Shown here in pieces: positions 17,000-26,787 of a stretch of 64,000 nt of DNA (its first letter is position 1; each line of letters starts with the position of its first letter). The position numbers and the translations under genes are program-made. The stretch is taken from the NCBI GenBank assembly GCA_947090525.1, contig CAMUON010000001.1:372001-436000 (forward strand), given 5' to 3'. Source of the stretch: an uncultured Atopobium sp. (GTDB lineage Bacteria > Actinomycetota > Coriobacteriia > Coriobacteriales > Atopobiaceae). The notes under the pieces were generated by a model. It saw only the letters and a list, made by a program, of their open reading frames with translations. It ran no database searches and was not told where the DNA came from.

Positions 17000-18652
17000 A
17001 TGAATAGTTGGAATTCTTTGTATTCGCATCACAATGAGACGAAGGGAGACGGCGTGTGCGCGCAGCTTCGGTTCTCTCGTCTGCCTAAATTGCTCATTCA
17101 GACGGCGCTTGTGAGCTCGTGTTTTGCCTTTGGCATGCAGCTAGCGCCTGCATCCGCAGAAACGCTTGTAGCACCTGCGGCTGCAAGCGTTACTCTTAAG
17201 TCTTCGTCTGCGCAGGACGCGCGTATATCTTCGCAAGATGTGCGCAAGCAGAGCGCAGCAGCTGCAAACTCGGCAGCAGCGACATCCACGCCCACGTCCG
17301 CAAAACAGAGCGTGCCTGAGCACGTTCTTGTAAAAGCTACGGAAAAGAGCGCAGACGATGCAGCTGTTACTACCGCATCGTTCAATACTCCTGGCTGGGT
17401 GCAAAATAGCGACGGCAGCTTCTCCATCCGCTGTGCTGACGGCTCTTGGACTACGAGCTCATGGACAAAAGACGCAGATGGTTGGCACTATTTCGACGAA
17501 ACGGGCCGTGCGGTTAATGGCTGGTACAAAACTCCCAATGGCAAGTGGTTCTTCTTTGAAGCAAACGGTTTTCATCCTACGCTTAAGCTGGGCGTTTGTA
17601 TGTCAAATGGCTATCCGTATTGGATCGATGAAAGCCAAGGCCTTCTCTACGACGGCTGGATCCAAAATCCGGATGGTAGCTGGATGCATACCGATCAATG
17701 GGGCATCCTCGTAAGTGGTTGGTACCAGACCCCTAATGGCAAATGGTGGTATTTCTCTCCAAACGATCACAAATTGGTGACAGGCGATTGCTTTGTCAAC
17801 GGCTACCACTACTGGATCGATGTTGACCGTGGCCTCTATTACAGCGGCTGGATTCACAACCTGGACGGTAGCTGGATGCGCACCGATCAGTGGGGTATCC
17901 TTGCGAGTGGTTGGTACAGAACTCCCAACTATAAGTGGTTCTATTTCGATCCTCAGACGTTCAAAGCGGTTATCGGCGCATGTGAAGTCGATGGCAAGAC
18001 GTACTACATCGATGAATCCAAAGGTCTTGTGTACAACTGCACGGTGAACATCGATGGCCGCCGCGTGCATGTGAACGACCAGGGAATTATCACCGAAAAT
18101 ATTCAGCCGAGAAGCTACGTTAATCCCGCGCTTGATCCCAACGCGCAACAGCCAGCAAATCGACTTTTACGTGTCGCGACGGGCGAAATTGGTTACCGTG
18201 GCGACGATGATCCCGAGCCTGGTAGTAAGTATGGCCGTTGGATGGCAGATGTCACGGGCATCGATTGGTTAAGAGGTCCTTCTCGTGATATATGGTGGTG
18301 CGCAATCTTTGTATCCTGGTGCTTCGATCATGCGCAAGTGGATTGGAGTGCACTCCCAAGCTACAACTGCGATCAGATTCTGAGCCGTGCACGTTCATAC
18401 GGCGACGCAACCATTCTCGATAATCCTCACGACTGTCGCAAGGGTGATGTGGCGCTCTACGACTTCGATGGTAATGGATCGTGCGATCATATCGGTATTA
18501 TTGAATCGAATAATGGGAACACGATCACAGCGATCGAAGGCAATACGCACCCAGATGACAACGGCTCTCAAAACGCTGGTAATGGCGTGTGGAGAAGAGT
18601 CCGCGGATTTGATGTTATACGTGCGGTTATTCGCCCGAATTCGCTGAACTAG
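17000..18652 (+). CDS. Secreted CHAP-domain protein with wall/glucan-binding-type repeats
   Basis: Of 550 residues, about 1-54 form a long signal peptide (hydrophobic LLIQTALVSSCFAFGMQL, cleavage near ASA-ET). An Ala/Ser-rich segment is followed by aromatic repeats (about 130-360) of the type GWYxTPNGKWFFF, GWIQNPDGSWMxTDQWGI and NGYHYWID, resembling choline/glucan-binding repeats. A CHAP domain fills about 385-550: the catalytic Cys is in WWCAIFVSWCFDHA, the His in CDHIGIIESNN, and GDVALYDFDGNG lies between. CHAP domains are amidases or endopeptidases of peptidoglycan, so a wall hydrolase acting outside the cell is inferred, possibly in daughter-cell separation given its place after divIVA. 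GGAGTA precedes ATG 17000. Confidence 0.88.
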   Translation: MNSWNSLYSHHNETKGDGVCAQLRFSRLPKLLIQTALVSSCFAFGMQLAPASAETLVAPAAASVTLKSSSAQDARISSQDVRKQSAAAANSAAATSTPTSAKQSVPEHVLVKATEKSADDAAVTTASFNTPGWVQNSDGSFSIRCADGSWTTSSWTKDADGWHYFDETGRAVNGWYKTPNGKWFFFEANGFHPTLKLGVCMSNGYPYWIDESQGLLYDGWIQNPDGSWMHTDQWGILVSGWYQTPNGKWWYFSPNDHKLVTGDCFVNGYHYWIDVDRGLYYSGWIHNLDGSWMRTDQWGILASGWYRTPNYKWFYFDPQTFKAVIGACEVDGKTYYIDESKGLVYNCTVNIDGRRVHVNDQGIITENIQPRSYVNPALDPNAQQPANRLLRVATGEIGYRGDDDPEPGSKYGRWMADVTGIDWLRGPSRDIWWCAIFVSWCFDHAQVDWSALPSYNCDQILSRARSYGDATILDNPHDCRKGDVALYDFDGNGSCDHIGIIESNNGNTITAIEGNTHPDDNGSQNAGNGVWRRVRGFDVIRAVIRPNSLN

Positions 18653-18722
18653 CGCGTACGCGTGTAGCTTTTTGGTTTTGGCGCGCACGATAACTCAAGC
18701 GCTTTTGAATGGAATAGTGGAG

Positions 18723-18750
18723 CGCGGATGCGAAAGCGTCCGCGTTTTTT
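18723..18750 (+). terminator. Terminator after the CHAP gene
   Basis: CGCGGATGC (18723-18731), GAAA tetraloop, GCGTCCGCG (18736-18744), then six T. Nine pairs with one G-U. The remaining bases to rnpB hold nothing recognisable. Confidence 0.88.
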
Positions 18751-18868
18751 CGCTTCGCCTGAACGATTATTTGCAGGAAGAATTTGCGAAAGCTGATACG
18801 GGGAGTTTACGCGGAGAGAGTATCGAAAAGCGCACACGAAGCAGCCAAAAATGCTTGCACAAGATTAT

Positions 18869-19220
18869 GCAAAGCGAGCCTATAAGCCGGGTTCTGTCGT
18901 GGGCGACAATTTATCTAGGGCATATATTGCTATATGTCTCAAGCACGCTACCCGAGTGCAGATCGGGCCAATCCTCAGCACTCCTATTTGCGCTTGCTCC
19001 AAATGGGGCTTGCCAAGCCACTCCATTGCTGGGGTGCTGGTAGTCTCTTACACTACCGTTTCAGCTTTTCTCTTACCGCGCATGCGGCAGCGGGAGTCTT
19101 CTTTTCTGCGGCGCTTTCCGTCGGGTTTCCCCGCCTGGCTGTTAGCCAGCATTTTGCCCTGTGGAGCCCGGACTTTCCTCATGTCTTATAAAAGACCCGT
19201 AGCCGCCCGGCTCGCTTTGC
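18869..19220 (-). ncRNA. rnpB: RNase P RNA, class A
   Basis: Catalytic RNA of RNase P, which cuts the 5' leader from tRNA precursors. On the minus strand the hallmark GAGGAAAGTCCGGGCTCC block follows the 5' end, then ACAGGGC...GGAAACCCGACGG, and near the 3' end AGAACCCGGCTTATAG. The terminal P1 helix is formed by GCAAAGCGAGCC at the 5' end and its complement at 18869-18880. Length of about 352 bases fits bacterial type A. A -10 box TACAAT (minus strand, 19229-19234) lies seven or eight bases upstream of the inferred 5' end. Exact ends are estimated from P1. Confidence 0.97.
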
Positions 19221-19352
19221 AAGCATTCATTGTAGCATTGAGCGCATACGTGTTTTGCTTTCGCGCGCACGCTCTCATAAAAAACTAGAAACGCATATTG
19301 TGCTATCCTCAAAAGTACATGTGGAAATACACGAAGATATCAAGGAGTAGCT

Positions 19353-19586
19353 ATGGCACGTTCGGACAACGCGCAGGTGAGCGCGTCTCAGGTGGATTCG
19401 TCTTTGGAGGAGCAAAAGGAGACATCTACTTCAAAGGCTCCCGCGCCTGACACTACTCATGATGATTCAAGTAGAATTTTTCGTATCAATATGATCGCAT
19501 ACGTTCTCCTCATGGTGGTCTTCTATGGCATTTTCATTGTATATGCTGTAATACCAGGTATTTCTTCTTGGCTTGCTACGCGCTAG
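19353..19586 (+). CDS. Small single-pass membrane protein, unknown function
   Basis: A 77-residue protein with a hydrophilic Ser/Thr/Glu-rich N-terminal half and one membrane segment near the end (about 48-72: MIAYVLLMVVFYGIFIVYAVIP in parts). AAGGAG stands seven bases before ATG 19353, which strongly supports translation. I do not recognise a family. It lies between rnpB and a HAD phosphatase gene on the same strand. Confidence 0.7.
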   Translation: MARSDNAQVSASQVDSSLEEQKETSTSKAPAPDTTHDDSSRIFRINMIAYVLLMVVFYGIFIVYAVIPGISSWLATR

Positions 19587-19644
19587 CGCACCCATATCCG
19601 CGCTTGTGAGCCCTCAATGTTCAACACGATACGAAAGTCACACT

Positions 19645-20565
19645 ATGACAGATACCAGCTCATCATCACATACACGTATGCAAGATTTTGCATCACATGC
19701 TGACCTACCCGTTGGCGCAGATATCCGTCTTGTGTTAAGCGATATCGATGGCACGCTCGTGGGCGCTGACCATCATCCCATTCCCGCTTCAAAGCCCTAT
19801 ATTCATGAGCTTATGGAATACATGCCGCTTTGTCTGGTTTCTGCGCGCTCGCCCGAGGGTATCTTTTCGGTGCAAAAACCCCTGGATATCCATGGTGCTT
19901 ATGCAGCATATTCTGGAGCCTATGTTGTAGATGCGTCTGGGCGCGAGCTATATAGCACAACGATTCCCTTGTCCGCAGCTCTGGCTATCAAAGAGTACCT
20001 GACGCGCGCGTTGCCAAACATTGCTGTGGGTACCTATGCCTTTAACACCTGGATTGTAGACGATGCACACAACATCTATGTTGAGCGCGAAGCTCATTTT
20101 GTGCAGACTTCGCCTGCTGTATGCCGTGATCTCTCGAGCGCCTTTGATGAGCGCGGTATTCACAAGTTTTTGCTGATGGGGGAGCCAACAGATATTGCTC
20201 AAGCCGAGCAGACACTTGCTCTTCGCTATCCGGAGCTCTTCGTCGTTCGTTCAAACGATATCTTATGTGAAATTATGAATAAGAACGCAAGCAAGAAAAA
20301 GGCCGCCGAATTATTATGCAAAGCTCATGGCGTGCTGCCCGAAAACGCTGCCGCTTTTGGTGATGGTCCCAACGATCTTGATATGCTCGACGCTGTTTCG
20401 TATAGTTTTGCGATGAAAAATGCTGAGGACCAGGTGAAAGCTCGCGCTCACTTCCTTTGTCCCTGGACAAACGAAGAATGCGGGGTTCCTCGTACGATTC
20501 TTGCGATTCATGCGTCCAACGCAGGTCATAACCCAGGTCATAACCCAGGCCAATGCAGCTCATAA
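19645..20565 (+). CDS. HAD-superfamily hydrolase, Cof type
   Basis: Cof-type sugar-phosphate or cofactor phosphatase. Motif I is VLSDIDGTLVG with the nucleophile Asp (about residues 33-43); SARSPEG is motif II; the lysine region is NASKKKAAELLC; motif IV is AAFGDGPNDLDMLDAV (about 237-252). The IIB-type cap occupies about 90-200. Substrate cannot be told from sequence. ATG 19645 has only a weak site upstream; the N-terminal Ser/His-rich 30 residues may be an extension. The last residues (AGHNPGHNPGQCSS) are encoded by a 12-bp tandem repeat that continues past the stop. Confidence 0.88.
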   Translation: MTDTSSSSHTRMQDFASHADLPVGADIRLVLSDIDGTLVGADHHPIPASKPYIHELMEYMPLCLVSARSPEGIFSVQKPLDIHGAYAAYSGAYVVDASGRELYSTTIPLSAALAIKEYLTRALPNIAVGTYAFNTWIVDDAHNIYVEREAHFVQTSPAVCRDLSSAFDERGIHKFLLMGEPTDIAQAEQTLALRYPELFVVRSNDILCEIMNKNASKKKAAELLCKAHGVLPENAAAFGDGPNDLDMLDAVSYSFAMKNAEDQVKARAHFLCPWTNEECGVPRTILAIHASNAGHNPGHNPGQCSS

Positions 20566-20591
20566 CGCAGGCCATACCACAGCTCATAGAT
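20521..20591 (+). repeat. 12-bp minisatellite across the HAD gene stop codon
   Basis: About six degenerate units of GCAGGTCATAAC (two near identical, others GCAGCTCATAAC, GCAGGCCATACC). The HAD stop codon lies inside the array, so unit loss or gain would change the protein end. Confidence 0.7.
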
Positions 20592-20811
20592 GATTCGTGT
20601 GCGCGCGCAGATGCAGTAGCATTTTGTTTCCGGATGCCGTATCATGGTGATCAGAGTTTGATATGAGCCGTGCGTATACATACATCTGCGATGCATACAC
20701 GTGCTCATACATGGGTTGAGTGTTAAAAGCGCTCCCTCATTCGTACTGAGCTATAGCTCAGCGCACCAACATAGAGCTTGAATTTTGATATTTCTTGTTG
20801 AAGGAGAGGTT

Positions 20812-23800
20812 ATGGCAAGAAAATTCAAGTCGATGGATGGTAATGAGGCTTGCGCGTACGTTTCCTATGCATATACAGAAGTAGCTGGTATTTATCCCAT
20901 TACCCCATCGAGCCCCATGGCCGATCATGTAGATATTTGGTCATCTCAGGGCAAGAAAAATATGTTTGGCACGCGTGTACGTGTCATCGAGATGGAGTCT
21001 GAAGCAGGCGCTGCCGGCACCATTCACGGTGCTCTTGGCACGGGCGCCTTAGCTACAACGTATACCGCTTCGCAAGGCCTGTTGCTCATGATTCCCAACA
21101 TGTACAAGATTGCGGCCGAGCAGCTCCCGTGTGTCTTTCATGTAGCTGCGCGTTCTATCGCTACGCACGCTCTCAGCATTTTTGGCGACCACTCCGATGT
21201 CATGGCCTGTAGGCAAACGGGTTTTGCTATGCTCGCCGAGACCAATCCGCAGGAAGTCATGGATCTCGCTCCTGTTGCGCACATGGCCGCGCTTGAGGGG
21301 AAGGTACCGTTCATCAATTTCTTTGATGGATTTAGGACCTCTCACGAAGTGCAAAAAGTCGCAGTCTGGGACTACGCAGATCTCAAAGACATGTACGATT
21401 TCCAGGCGCTTCAGCGTTTTCGCTCCTCCGCGCTCAATCCGGAGCATCCGCACATGAGGGGATCCCACCAAAATCCGGACATTTATTTCCAAAACCGAGA
21501 AGCCATAAATCCCGTATACAACGACCTCACGTCCACGATCGAGAGTTGCATGGCGCGCGTCAATGCAAAACTGCACACCAATTACGGTTTTTTCAATTAC
21601 TACGGCGCCGCTGATGCGACACGCGTAATTGTGTGCATGGGGTCGTTTTGCGACACGATCGAAGAAGTCATCGACTACCTCAGAGCTCAAGGCGAAAAAG
21701 TTGGACTGATAAAAGTGCGTGTATATCGGCCGTTTTCGGTTGAACATTTTATGCGCATCTTGCCACGCACGTGCACAAAACTAGCTGTTCTCGATCGCAC
21801 AAAAGAGCCCGGTGCCATCGGCGAGCCGCTTTATCAAGATGTGCTTGCAGCGCTTGTTGAAGGTGGGCGCGCGGGCGCGCAAGATATTCGCGTAATTGGC
21901 GGACGCTATGGTCTTGGCTCCAAAGACACGCCTCCTTCTTCGGCGTTTGCCGTATTTGAAGAGCTCAAAAAAGACGCGCCCAAGCGTGAATTTACCATAG
22001 GGATCGAAGATGACCTCACGCATCTATCGCTTGCAGAAGACGCTCACGCCCCCAATACCTCGGCTCCTTCTACGATAGAATGCAAATTTTGGGGACTCGG
22101 CGGCGACGGTACGGTGGGCGCGAACAAAAATTCCATCAAGATTATCGGCGATCATAGCGACATGTTCGTCCAGGCCTATTTCCAGTACGACTCCAAAAAA
22201 ACGGGCGGCGTAACTGTGTCGCACCTGCGCTTTGGCGCGCATCCCATAAAAAGTTCCTATTACGTGACCAAGGCGGATTTTGTGGCGTGCCACAATCCTT
22301 CCTACATCATTCAGGGCTTTAAGATGGTGCGCGATTGCAAGCCCAATGCAACCTTTTTGGTAAATTGCCAGTGGGACGAAGAAGAGTTTTCTAGGCATCT
22401 AAACGCCGAGGCAAAGCGCTATATTTATGCCAATCATATCAAGGTCTATCTCATCAACGCGATTGATATTGCGCGCGAGGTAGGTATGGGCAAGCGTACA
22501 AACACCGTGCTACAATCAGCCTTTTTCGCTCTTTCGCATGTGTTGCCTAAGGATGCGGCCATGCGCTATATGAAAGAATATGCGACCGCGAGCTACAGCA
22601 AAAAGGGCGAAGATATTGTGCGCGCAAATCACTTGGCAATTGATCGCGGCGCACACGCATTTACCCAGGTACATGTGCCTGAATCCTGGAAAGATGCGAA
22701 AGATACCCCGCATCATACAACCCTTAAGGGTCGCGCAGAAATCGTCTCGCAGGTACAAAAGCTCCTGCGGCCCATTAATCTCATGCAAGGCGATAGTATC
22801 CGCGTTTCGGCATTTAAAGACCATGCAAACGGAGAATTCGAGCTGGGGACCGCAGCATACGAAAAGCGCGGCGTGGCTACCATGGTGCCTCATTGGGACG
22901 AAAGCAAGTGCATACAATGCAACAACTGTGCCTACGTGTGCCCGCATGCAACCATACGCCCCGTTGCGCTGACGCCGGAAGAAACGCTCGCAGCTCCTGA
23001 AAACATGCGCATGATCGATGCGGTGGGGAAGGGTGCAAAAGGCCTCAAGTTTTCGATTTCCGTATCGCCTCTGGATTGCATGGGATGCGCAAACTGCGTG
23101 TATGTGTGCCCCAAGGATTGCTTGACTATGGTTCCTTTAGAGCAAGAATTGCCTCAGCAAAAGGTATGGGATTGGGCGTGCGATTTCGACAACGTTTCCG
23201 AAAAGCCCGAGCTAGAGAGCTTAAGCGTGAAAGGCTCTCAGTTCAAAAATCCCTATCTCGAGTTTTCGGGCGCGTGTGCAGGATGCGCAGAAACGGGATA
23301 TGCCCGCGTTGTCACGCAGCTCTTTGGCGATCGACTCTTCATTTCAAACGCGACGGGCTGCTCATCCATCTGGGGAAACCCAAGTACCTGTTCGCCGTTT
23401 AGCTGCGATCGCAAAGGGCACGGCCCCGCGTGGAACAATTCGCTCTTTGAGGATAACGCCGAGCACGGACTTGGCATGGAGCTTGGCTACATGTCACAAC
23501 AAGAGCGCCTGGTAGAAGAGACAAATGCACTTCTGGCGATGCCGGGGCTTGAGCCAAAGCTTAAGGACGCTGCGGAGGCTTGGCTTGATGCCCGTATGCG
23601 TCCTGGAGATTCCGAGGCATGTGCCCGCACCTACCTCGCGCTCCTCAAGGATGTAGATCTGCCTCAAGCTAGAGAAATCTTGCGCAATCGCGAGTTTTTG
23701 ACGAAAAAGTCGTTTTGGATTTTTGGCGGTGACGGTTGGGCGTACGACATCGGTTTTGGCGGGCTTGATCACGTGCTTGCCACGGGTGCAGACGTCAACG

Positions 23801-24360
23801 TCTTTGTGTTTGATACCGAAATGTATTCAAATACGGGCGGACAAGCCTCAAAGGCATCGAATCTAGGTCAGGTCGCGCAATTTTCGGCATCGGGCAAAGC
23901 TCAAGGAAAGAAGCCGCTTGCCGAGATTGCGATGAACTACGGAAATGTGTACGTCGCCCAGGTAGCGATGGGTGCAAATCCTGCGCAAACGCTTAAGGCC
24001 GTTGCTGAGGCTGAGGCCTATCCAGGTCCTTCTCTCATTATTGGATATTCGCCGTGCGAGATGCATGCGATCAAAGGCGGGATGGCAAACTGCCAAAACG
24101 AGATGAAACGCGCTGTTGATTGTGGGTATTGGAATCTGTTCCGTTTTAATCCTGCGTCTCCTAAGGGCAAAAAATTCCATCTCGATTCGCGCGAGCCCAA
24201 GGGAGGATATCGCGACTTTCTCATGAATGAGGCACGCTATTCACGCTTGGTGCGCGAGCATCCCGAGCATGCAGATGAGCTGCTCGAGAAGAATGAAGAG
24301 GCAGCACTTGCGCGCTATGAGTATCTGACAAAGCTTAAGACCCTGTATGCCGACGTGTAG
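20812..24360 (+). CDS. nifJ: Pyruvate:ferredoxin (flavodoxin) oxidoreductase
   Basis: Single-chain homodimeric enzyme that converts pyruvate and CoA to acetyl-CoA, CO2 and reduced ferredoxin; central to anaerobic energy metabolism. Order: pyrimidine-binding domain with YPITPSSPMAD (residues about 20-35), TPP/CoA transketolase-like domains, gamma domain (KFWGLGGDGTVGANKNSIKI in the 430s), ferredoxin domain with two clusters CIQCNNCAYVCP (about 700) and CMGCANCVYVCPKDC (about 756), and the C-terminal TPP domain with CAGCAETGYARV and GDGWAYDIGFGGLDH. Length 1182 is normal. AAGGAGAGG precedes ATG 20812. The gap 20566-20811 holds the end of the repeat and no clear promoter. Confidence 0.97.
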   Translation: MARKFKSMDGNEACAYVSYAYTEVAGIYPITPSSPMADHVDIWSSQGKKNMFGTRVRVIEMESEAGAAGTIHGALGTGALATTYTASQGLLLMIPNMYKIAAEQLPCVFHVAARSIATHALSIFGDHSDVMACRQTGFAMLAETNPQEVMDLAPVAHMAALEGKVPFINFFDGFRTSHEVQKVAVWDYADLKDMYDFQALQRFRSSALNPEHPHMRGSHQNPDIYFQNREAINPVYNDLTSTIESCMARVNAKLHTNYGFFNYYGAADATRVIVCMGSFCDTIEEVIDYLRAQGEKVGLIKVRVYRPFSVEHFMRILPRTCTKLAVLDRTKEPGAIGEPLYQDVLAALVEGGRAGAQDIRVIGGRYGLGSKDTPPSSAFAVFEELKKDAPKREFTIGIEDDLTHLSLAEDAHAPNTSAPSTIECKFWGLGGDGTVGANKNSIKIIGDHSDMFVQAYFQYDSKKTGGVTVSHLRFGAHPIKSSYYVTKADFVACHNPSYIIQGFKMVRDCKPNATFLVNCQWDEEEFSRHLNAEAKRYIYANHIKVYLINAIDIAREVGMGKRTNTVLQSAFFALSHVLPKDAAMRYMKEYATASYSKKGEDIVRANHLAIDRGAHAFTQVHVPESWKDAKDTPHHTTLKGRAEIVSQVQKLLRPINLMQGDSIRVSAFKDHANGEFELGTAAYEKRGVATMVPHWDESKCIQCNNCAYVCPHATIRPVALTPEETLAAPENMRMIDAVGKGAKGLKFSISVSPLDCMGCANCVYVCPKDCLTMVPLEQELPQQKVWDWACDFDNVSEKPELESLSVKGSQFKNPYLEFSGACAGCAETGYARVVTQLFGDRLFISNATGCSSIWGNPSTCSPFSCDRKGHGPAWNNSLFEDNAEHGLGMELGYMSQQERLVEETNALLAMPGLEPKLKDAAEAWLDARMRPGDSEACARTYLALLKDVDLPQAREILRNREFLTKKSFWIFGGDGWAYDIGFGGLDHVLATGADVNVFVFDTEMYSNTGGQASKASNLGQVAQFSASGKAQGKKPLAEIAMNYGNVYVAQVAMGANPAQTLKAVAEAEAYPGPSLIIGYSPCEMHAIKGGMANCQNEMKRAVDCGYWNLFRFNPASPKGKKFHLDSREPKGGYRDFLMNEARYSRLVREHPEHADELLEKNEEAALARYEYLTKLKTLYADV

Positions 24361-24468
24361 ACGCACGCGGGCGGGCATGCTGATGCGCGGGGATGCGTTC
24401 TTTTCTTCGAGTGCGCGCCCGCACTTTCGAGCTGCTGCGTTTTCTAGCCGCGTTTGAGCACGTGCTTC

Positions 24469-26787
24469 CTAGGCTCGACTGATCGTTTTTCTATATGCGT
24501 CCAAGAGCTTTGAGAACGCTCCTTGCGACACGATGTCTACGTTTTGCGTTGCGCGCGAAATCGCCGTATAGAGCTCGCGCCTCGAGAGCGCTTCTGCCTG
24601 GGGATTGCTGGGGTATGAAGCTTCAGACGCGTCCGCCACGAGCACGCGATCAAATTCGAGCCCTTTTGCATGCTTAAGCGTGAGAATTACGATGCCCTCA
24701 TGGGGAAGAATCTGATGTTTGTCAATGAGCTGAGGGGCGCGTGTACACCCGTGCTCGTTGCAATAGGAAATAAGCTGCTTTACCAGCCATTTTGCCAAGG
24801 GTTCATGATGACAGATGATTGCAGAAAGTCCCTCTTTTGTTTGCATATCGTATACCCAGCGCCCAATCGTATTCACATACGCTGAGCTATCATCCTCGTC
24901 TACTTTCGTAAATCGGGGAAGCTCGCCTGCACGCTGCACTGAATGCAGAGCTGTATGACTCACATCTTCTTGATCCTGAAAGAGGCTCCAAAACGTTTGC
25001 GTAATTTCTGGCGTCGAGCGATAACTTGTTTGCAAACGCGCCCGCCACACCTTCTTTCCTGCCTGCGTAAACAGCTGCTCCATCTCGTTAAAATTGGTGG
25101 AGCCAGCGCGTATGGCCTGATGATCGTCTCCGAGTATCAGAAAATGTGCATGTTGAAAACACGCAATCAAGCATTCAAGCTGTGCTGCCGTGAAGTCTTG
25201 TGCCTCATCAATCGCAAGATACAAGAAGGGTTTGGGCTCGTAGGAGCTCATGAGCGTATGCAGGTACAAAATTTCTACCGAGCTTGGATTATCTTTTTGA
25301 AGCAGGCGTTTCGTGATTGCAGGATAGTTGCACCAGCGTTCATCTTCGATATCCTGGTGTGCGCTTCCAAAGAGTGCTTGAGCAAATTTTTTTGCGGCGC
25401 GCAGGATTTCTTCGTCATTTTTGGGGGCAATGACCTCGCCAAACACTTCCATTTGCTCTTCTACATCAAGCTCCATCATCTTGTCTTGGAGCCATTCTGC
25501 ACGGGCAAGTTGCGCGATACGCGCGGAGAGCCGGGTGTGCAGCTCGTCTTTCATAAGTGCTATGAGTTTGGGCCCCACGGGGATGTCTTTGAACTTCTGG
25601 AGCGCGTTCTCGATTGCGGAAACTTTGACAAGTAGCTGGTCACCTTTTGCTATTGCACAAAGATCTGCAGGTAAAAGGCTTATTTTTGGCATATGCGCAC
25701 GTATTGATGCAAGATCTTCTCGCGAGGTCTCGCGTCCCTCGCCCGCGCTCAAAAGCCCCTCCTCCGCGATAAAACTCTTCCAGGTGAAGGTCTTGGGGTT
25801 TTGCTCGCCGAGGCTGGGGAGCACCATATTGATGTAATGTTCAAAAATCGTATTCGGCGCAAAAAGTCCTATCTGATCTGCACGTAAGCTTCCGCGCATG
25901 TCGCTTCGCTTTTGGTAGAGCAAATAAGCGATGCGCTGCAGCATTACCGACGTTTTTCCAGAACCCGCGATACCTTCCACGAGCATCGCGTCCACATCTT
26001 CATGCCGGATGACCTCGTTTTGTTCGCGTTGTATTGTTGCGGTGATCGCCTTGAGCTTTTCGGTGTGGGTCTTGGACAGCACGTGCAAAAGCAGTGAATC
26101 TTCTATTGCGATGTCGGAATCAAAATAGCTCTTGAGCGTCTGTTCTTGTATGTCGAATTGGCGCCTGAGCAAAAGCTCGACTTCTCGTGTTTTGCCATCG
26201 ACCATGTAACTTGTTTTTCCCATGCCCTGGTCGTAGTAGGTGCTCGCAACGGGGCTTCGCCAGTCGATGATGAGAGGCGCGCGCTTTTGGTCGGTGATGC
26301 CTACGCTTCCGATGTAGACCTCGCGCGGAGGTCTGTTCGGGCGCATCTGGAGGACAACTTTTGCGAAGTAGGGCTGCAAAAGGAGGGTGTCGATACGTTT
26401 TTGGCGTTCAGCATCGAAGTCGTGCTTTTGGTTGTACGAGTCGATGAGCTGGTTAAGGCCTTCGATTGCGGCGTAGCTTTCCATCTCCTCGTCGTCTGAA
26501 CCGAGATTTGTGCGGACCTCGCTCGAAAGCGCAGCAAGGTCTTTTTTTGCCTGCTCGTGATCATGAGTCATGCGTTTGGCAAGAACATCGCGCTCGTCGA
26601 GAAGTTCCTGGTAGACCTTGGTGAGATGTGCCTGTTCCTGGGTAAAAACGGGGTCTTTTTGGGCGAGGGAGCTGGGATTGGGATTTGAGTTGGAGCTGGA
26701 GCAGGAGCTAGATTCGGGCTGCTCAGGCACTTGGCTTTGATTCTTGTTTTGCTCGTGTTCGCGCGCGTTTGGCGTGGCGTTAGTCAT
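24469..26787 (-). CDS. helD: HelD-like UvrD-superfamily motor protein
   Basis: Superfamily 1 ATPase of the HelD/HelR type, which releases stalled RNA polymerase from DNA. The 772 residues begin with a charged Ser/Asn/Gln-rich region and a coiled-coil N-terminus (HLTKVYQELLDERDVLAKRM, typical of the HelD secondary-channel arm). YIGSVGITD and IIDWRSPVASTYY are HelD family blocks. Walker A is EGIAGSGKTSVM (about 268-279), motif II is IDEAQDFTAAQ (about 526), motif V LTLKHAKGLEFDRV and motif VI YTAISRATQNV near the end. A repair helicase of the UvrD group is the alternative, but the N-terminal blocks favour HelD. It overlaps engB by eight bases and faces nifJ. Confidence 0.88.
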   Translation of the reverse strand: MTNATPNAREHEQNKNQSQVPEQPESSSCSSSNSNPNPSSLAQKDPVFTQEQAHLTKVYQELLDERDVLAKRMTHDHEQAKKDLAALSSEVRTNLGSDDEEMESYAAIEGLNQLIDSYNQKHDFDAERQKRIDTLLLQPYFAKVVLQMRPNRPPREVYIGSVGITDQKRAPLIIDWRSPVASTYYDQGMGKTSYMVDGKTREVELLLRRQFDIQEQTLKSYFDSDIAIEDSLLLHVLSKTHTEKLKAITATIQREQNEVIRHEDVDAMLVEGIAGSGKTSVMLQRIAYLLYQKRSDMRGSLRADQIGLFAPNTIFEHYINMVLPSLGEQNPKTFTWKSFIAEEGLLSAGEGRETSREDLASIRAHMPKISLLPADLCAIAKGDQLLVKVSAIENALQKFKDIPVGPKLIALMKDELHTRLSARIAQLARAEWLQDKMMELDVEEQMEVFGEVIAPKNDEEILRAAKKFAQALFGSAHQDIEDERWCNYPAITKRLLQKDNPSSVEILYLHTLMSSYEPKPFLYLAIDEAQDFTAAQLECLIACFQHAHFLILGDDHQAIRAGSTNFNEMEQLFTQAGKKVWRARLQTSYRSTPEITQTFWSLFQDQEDVSHTALHSVQRAGELPRFTKVDEDDSSAYVNTIGRWVYDMQTKEGLSAIICHHEPLAKWLVKQLISYCNEHGCTRAPQLIDKHQILPHEGIVILTLKHAKGLEFDRVLVADASEASYPSNPQAEALSRRELYTAISRATQNVDIVSQGAFSKLLDAYRKTISRA

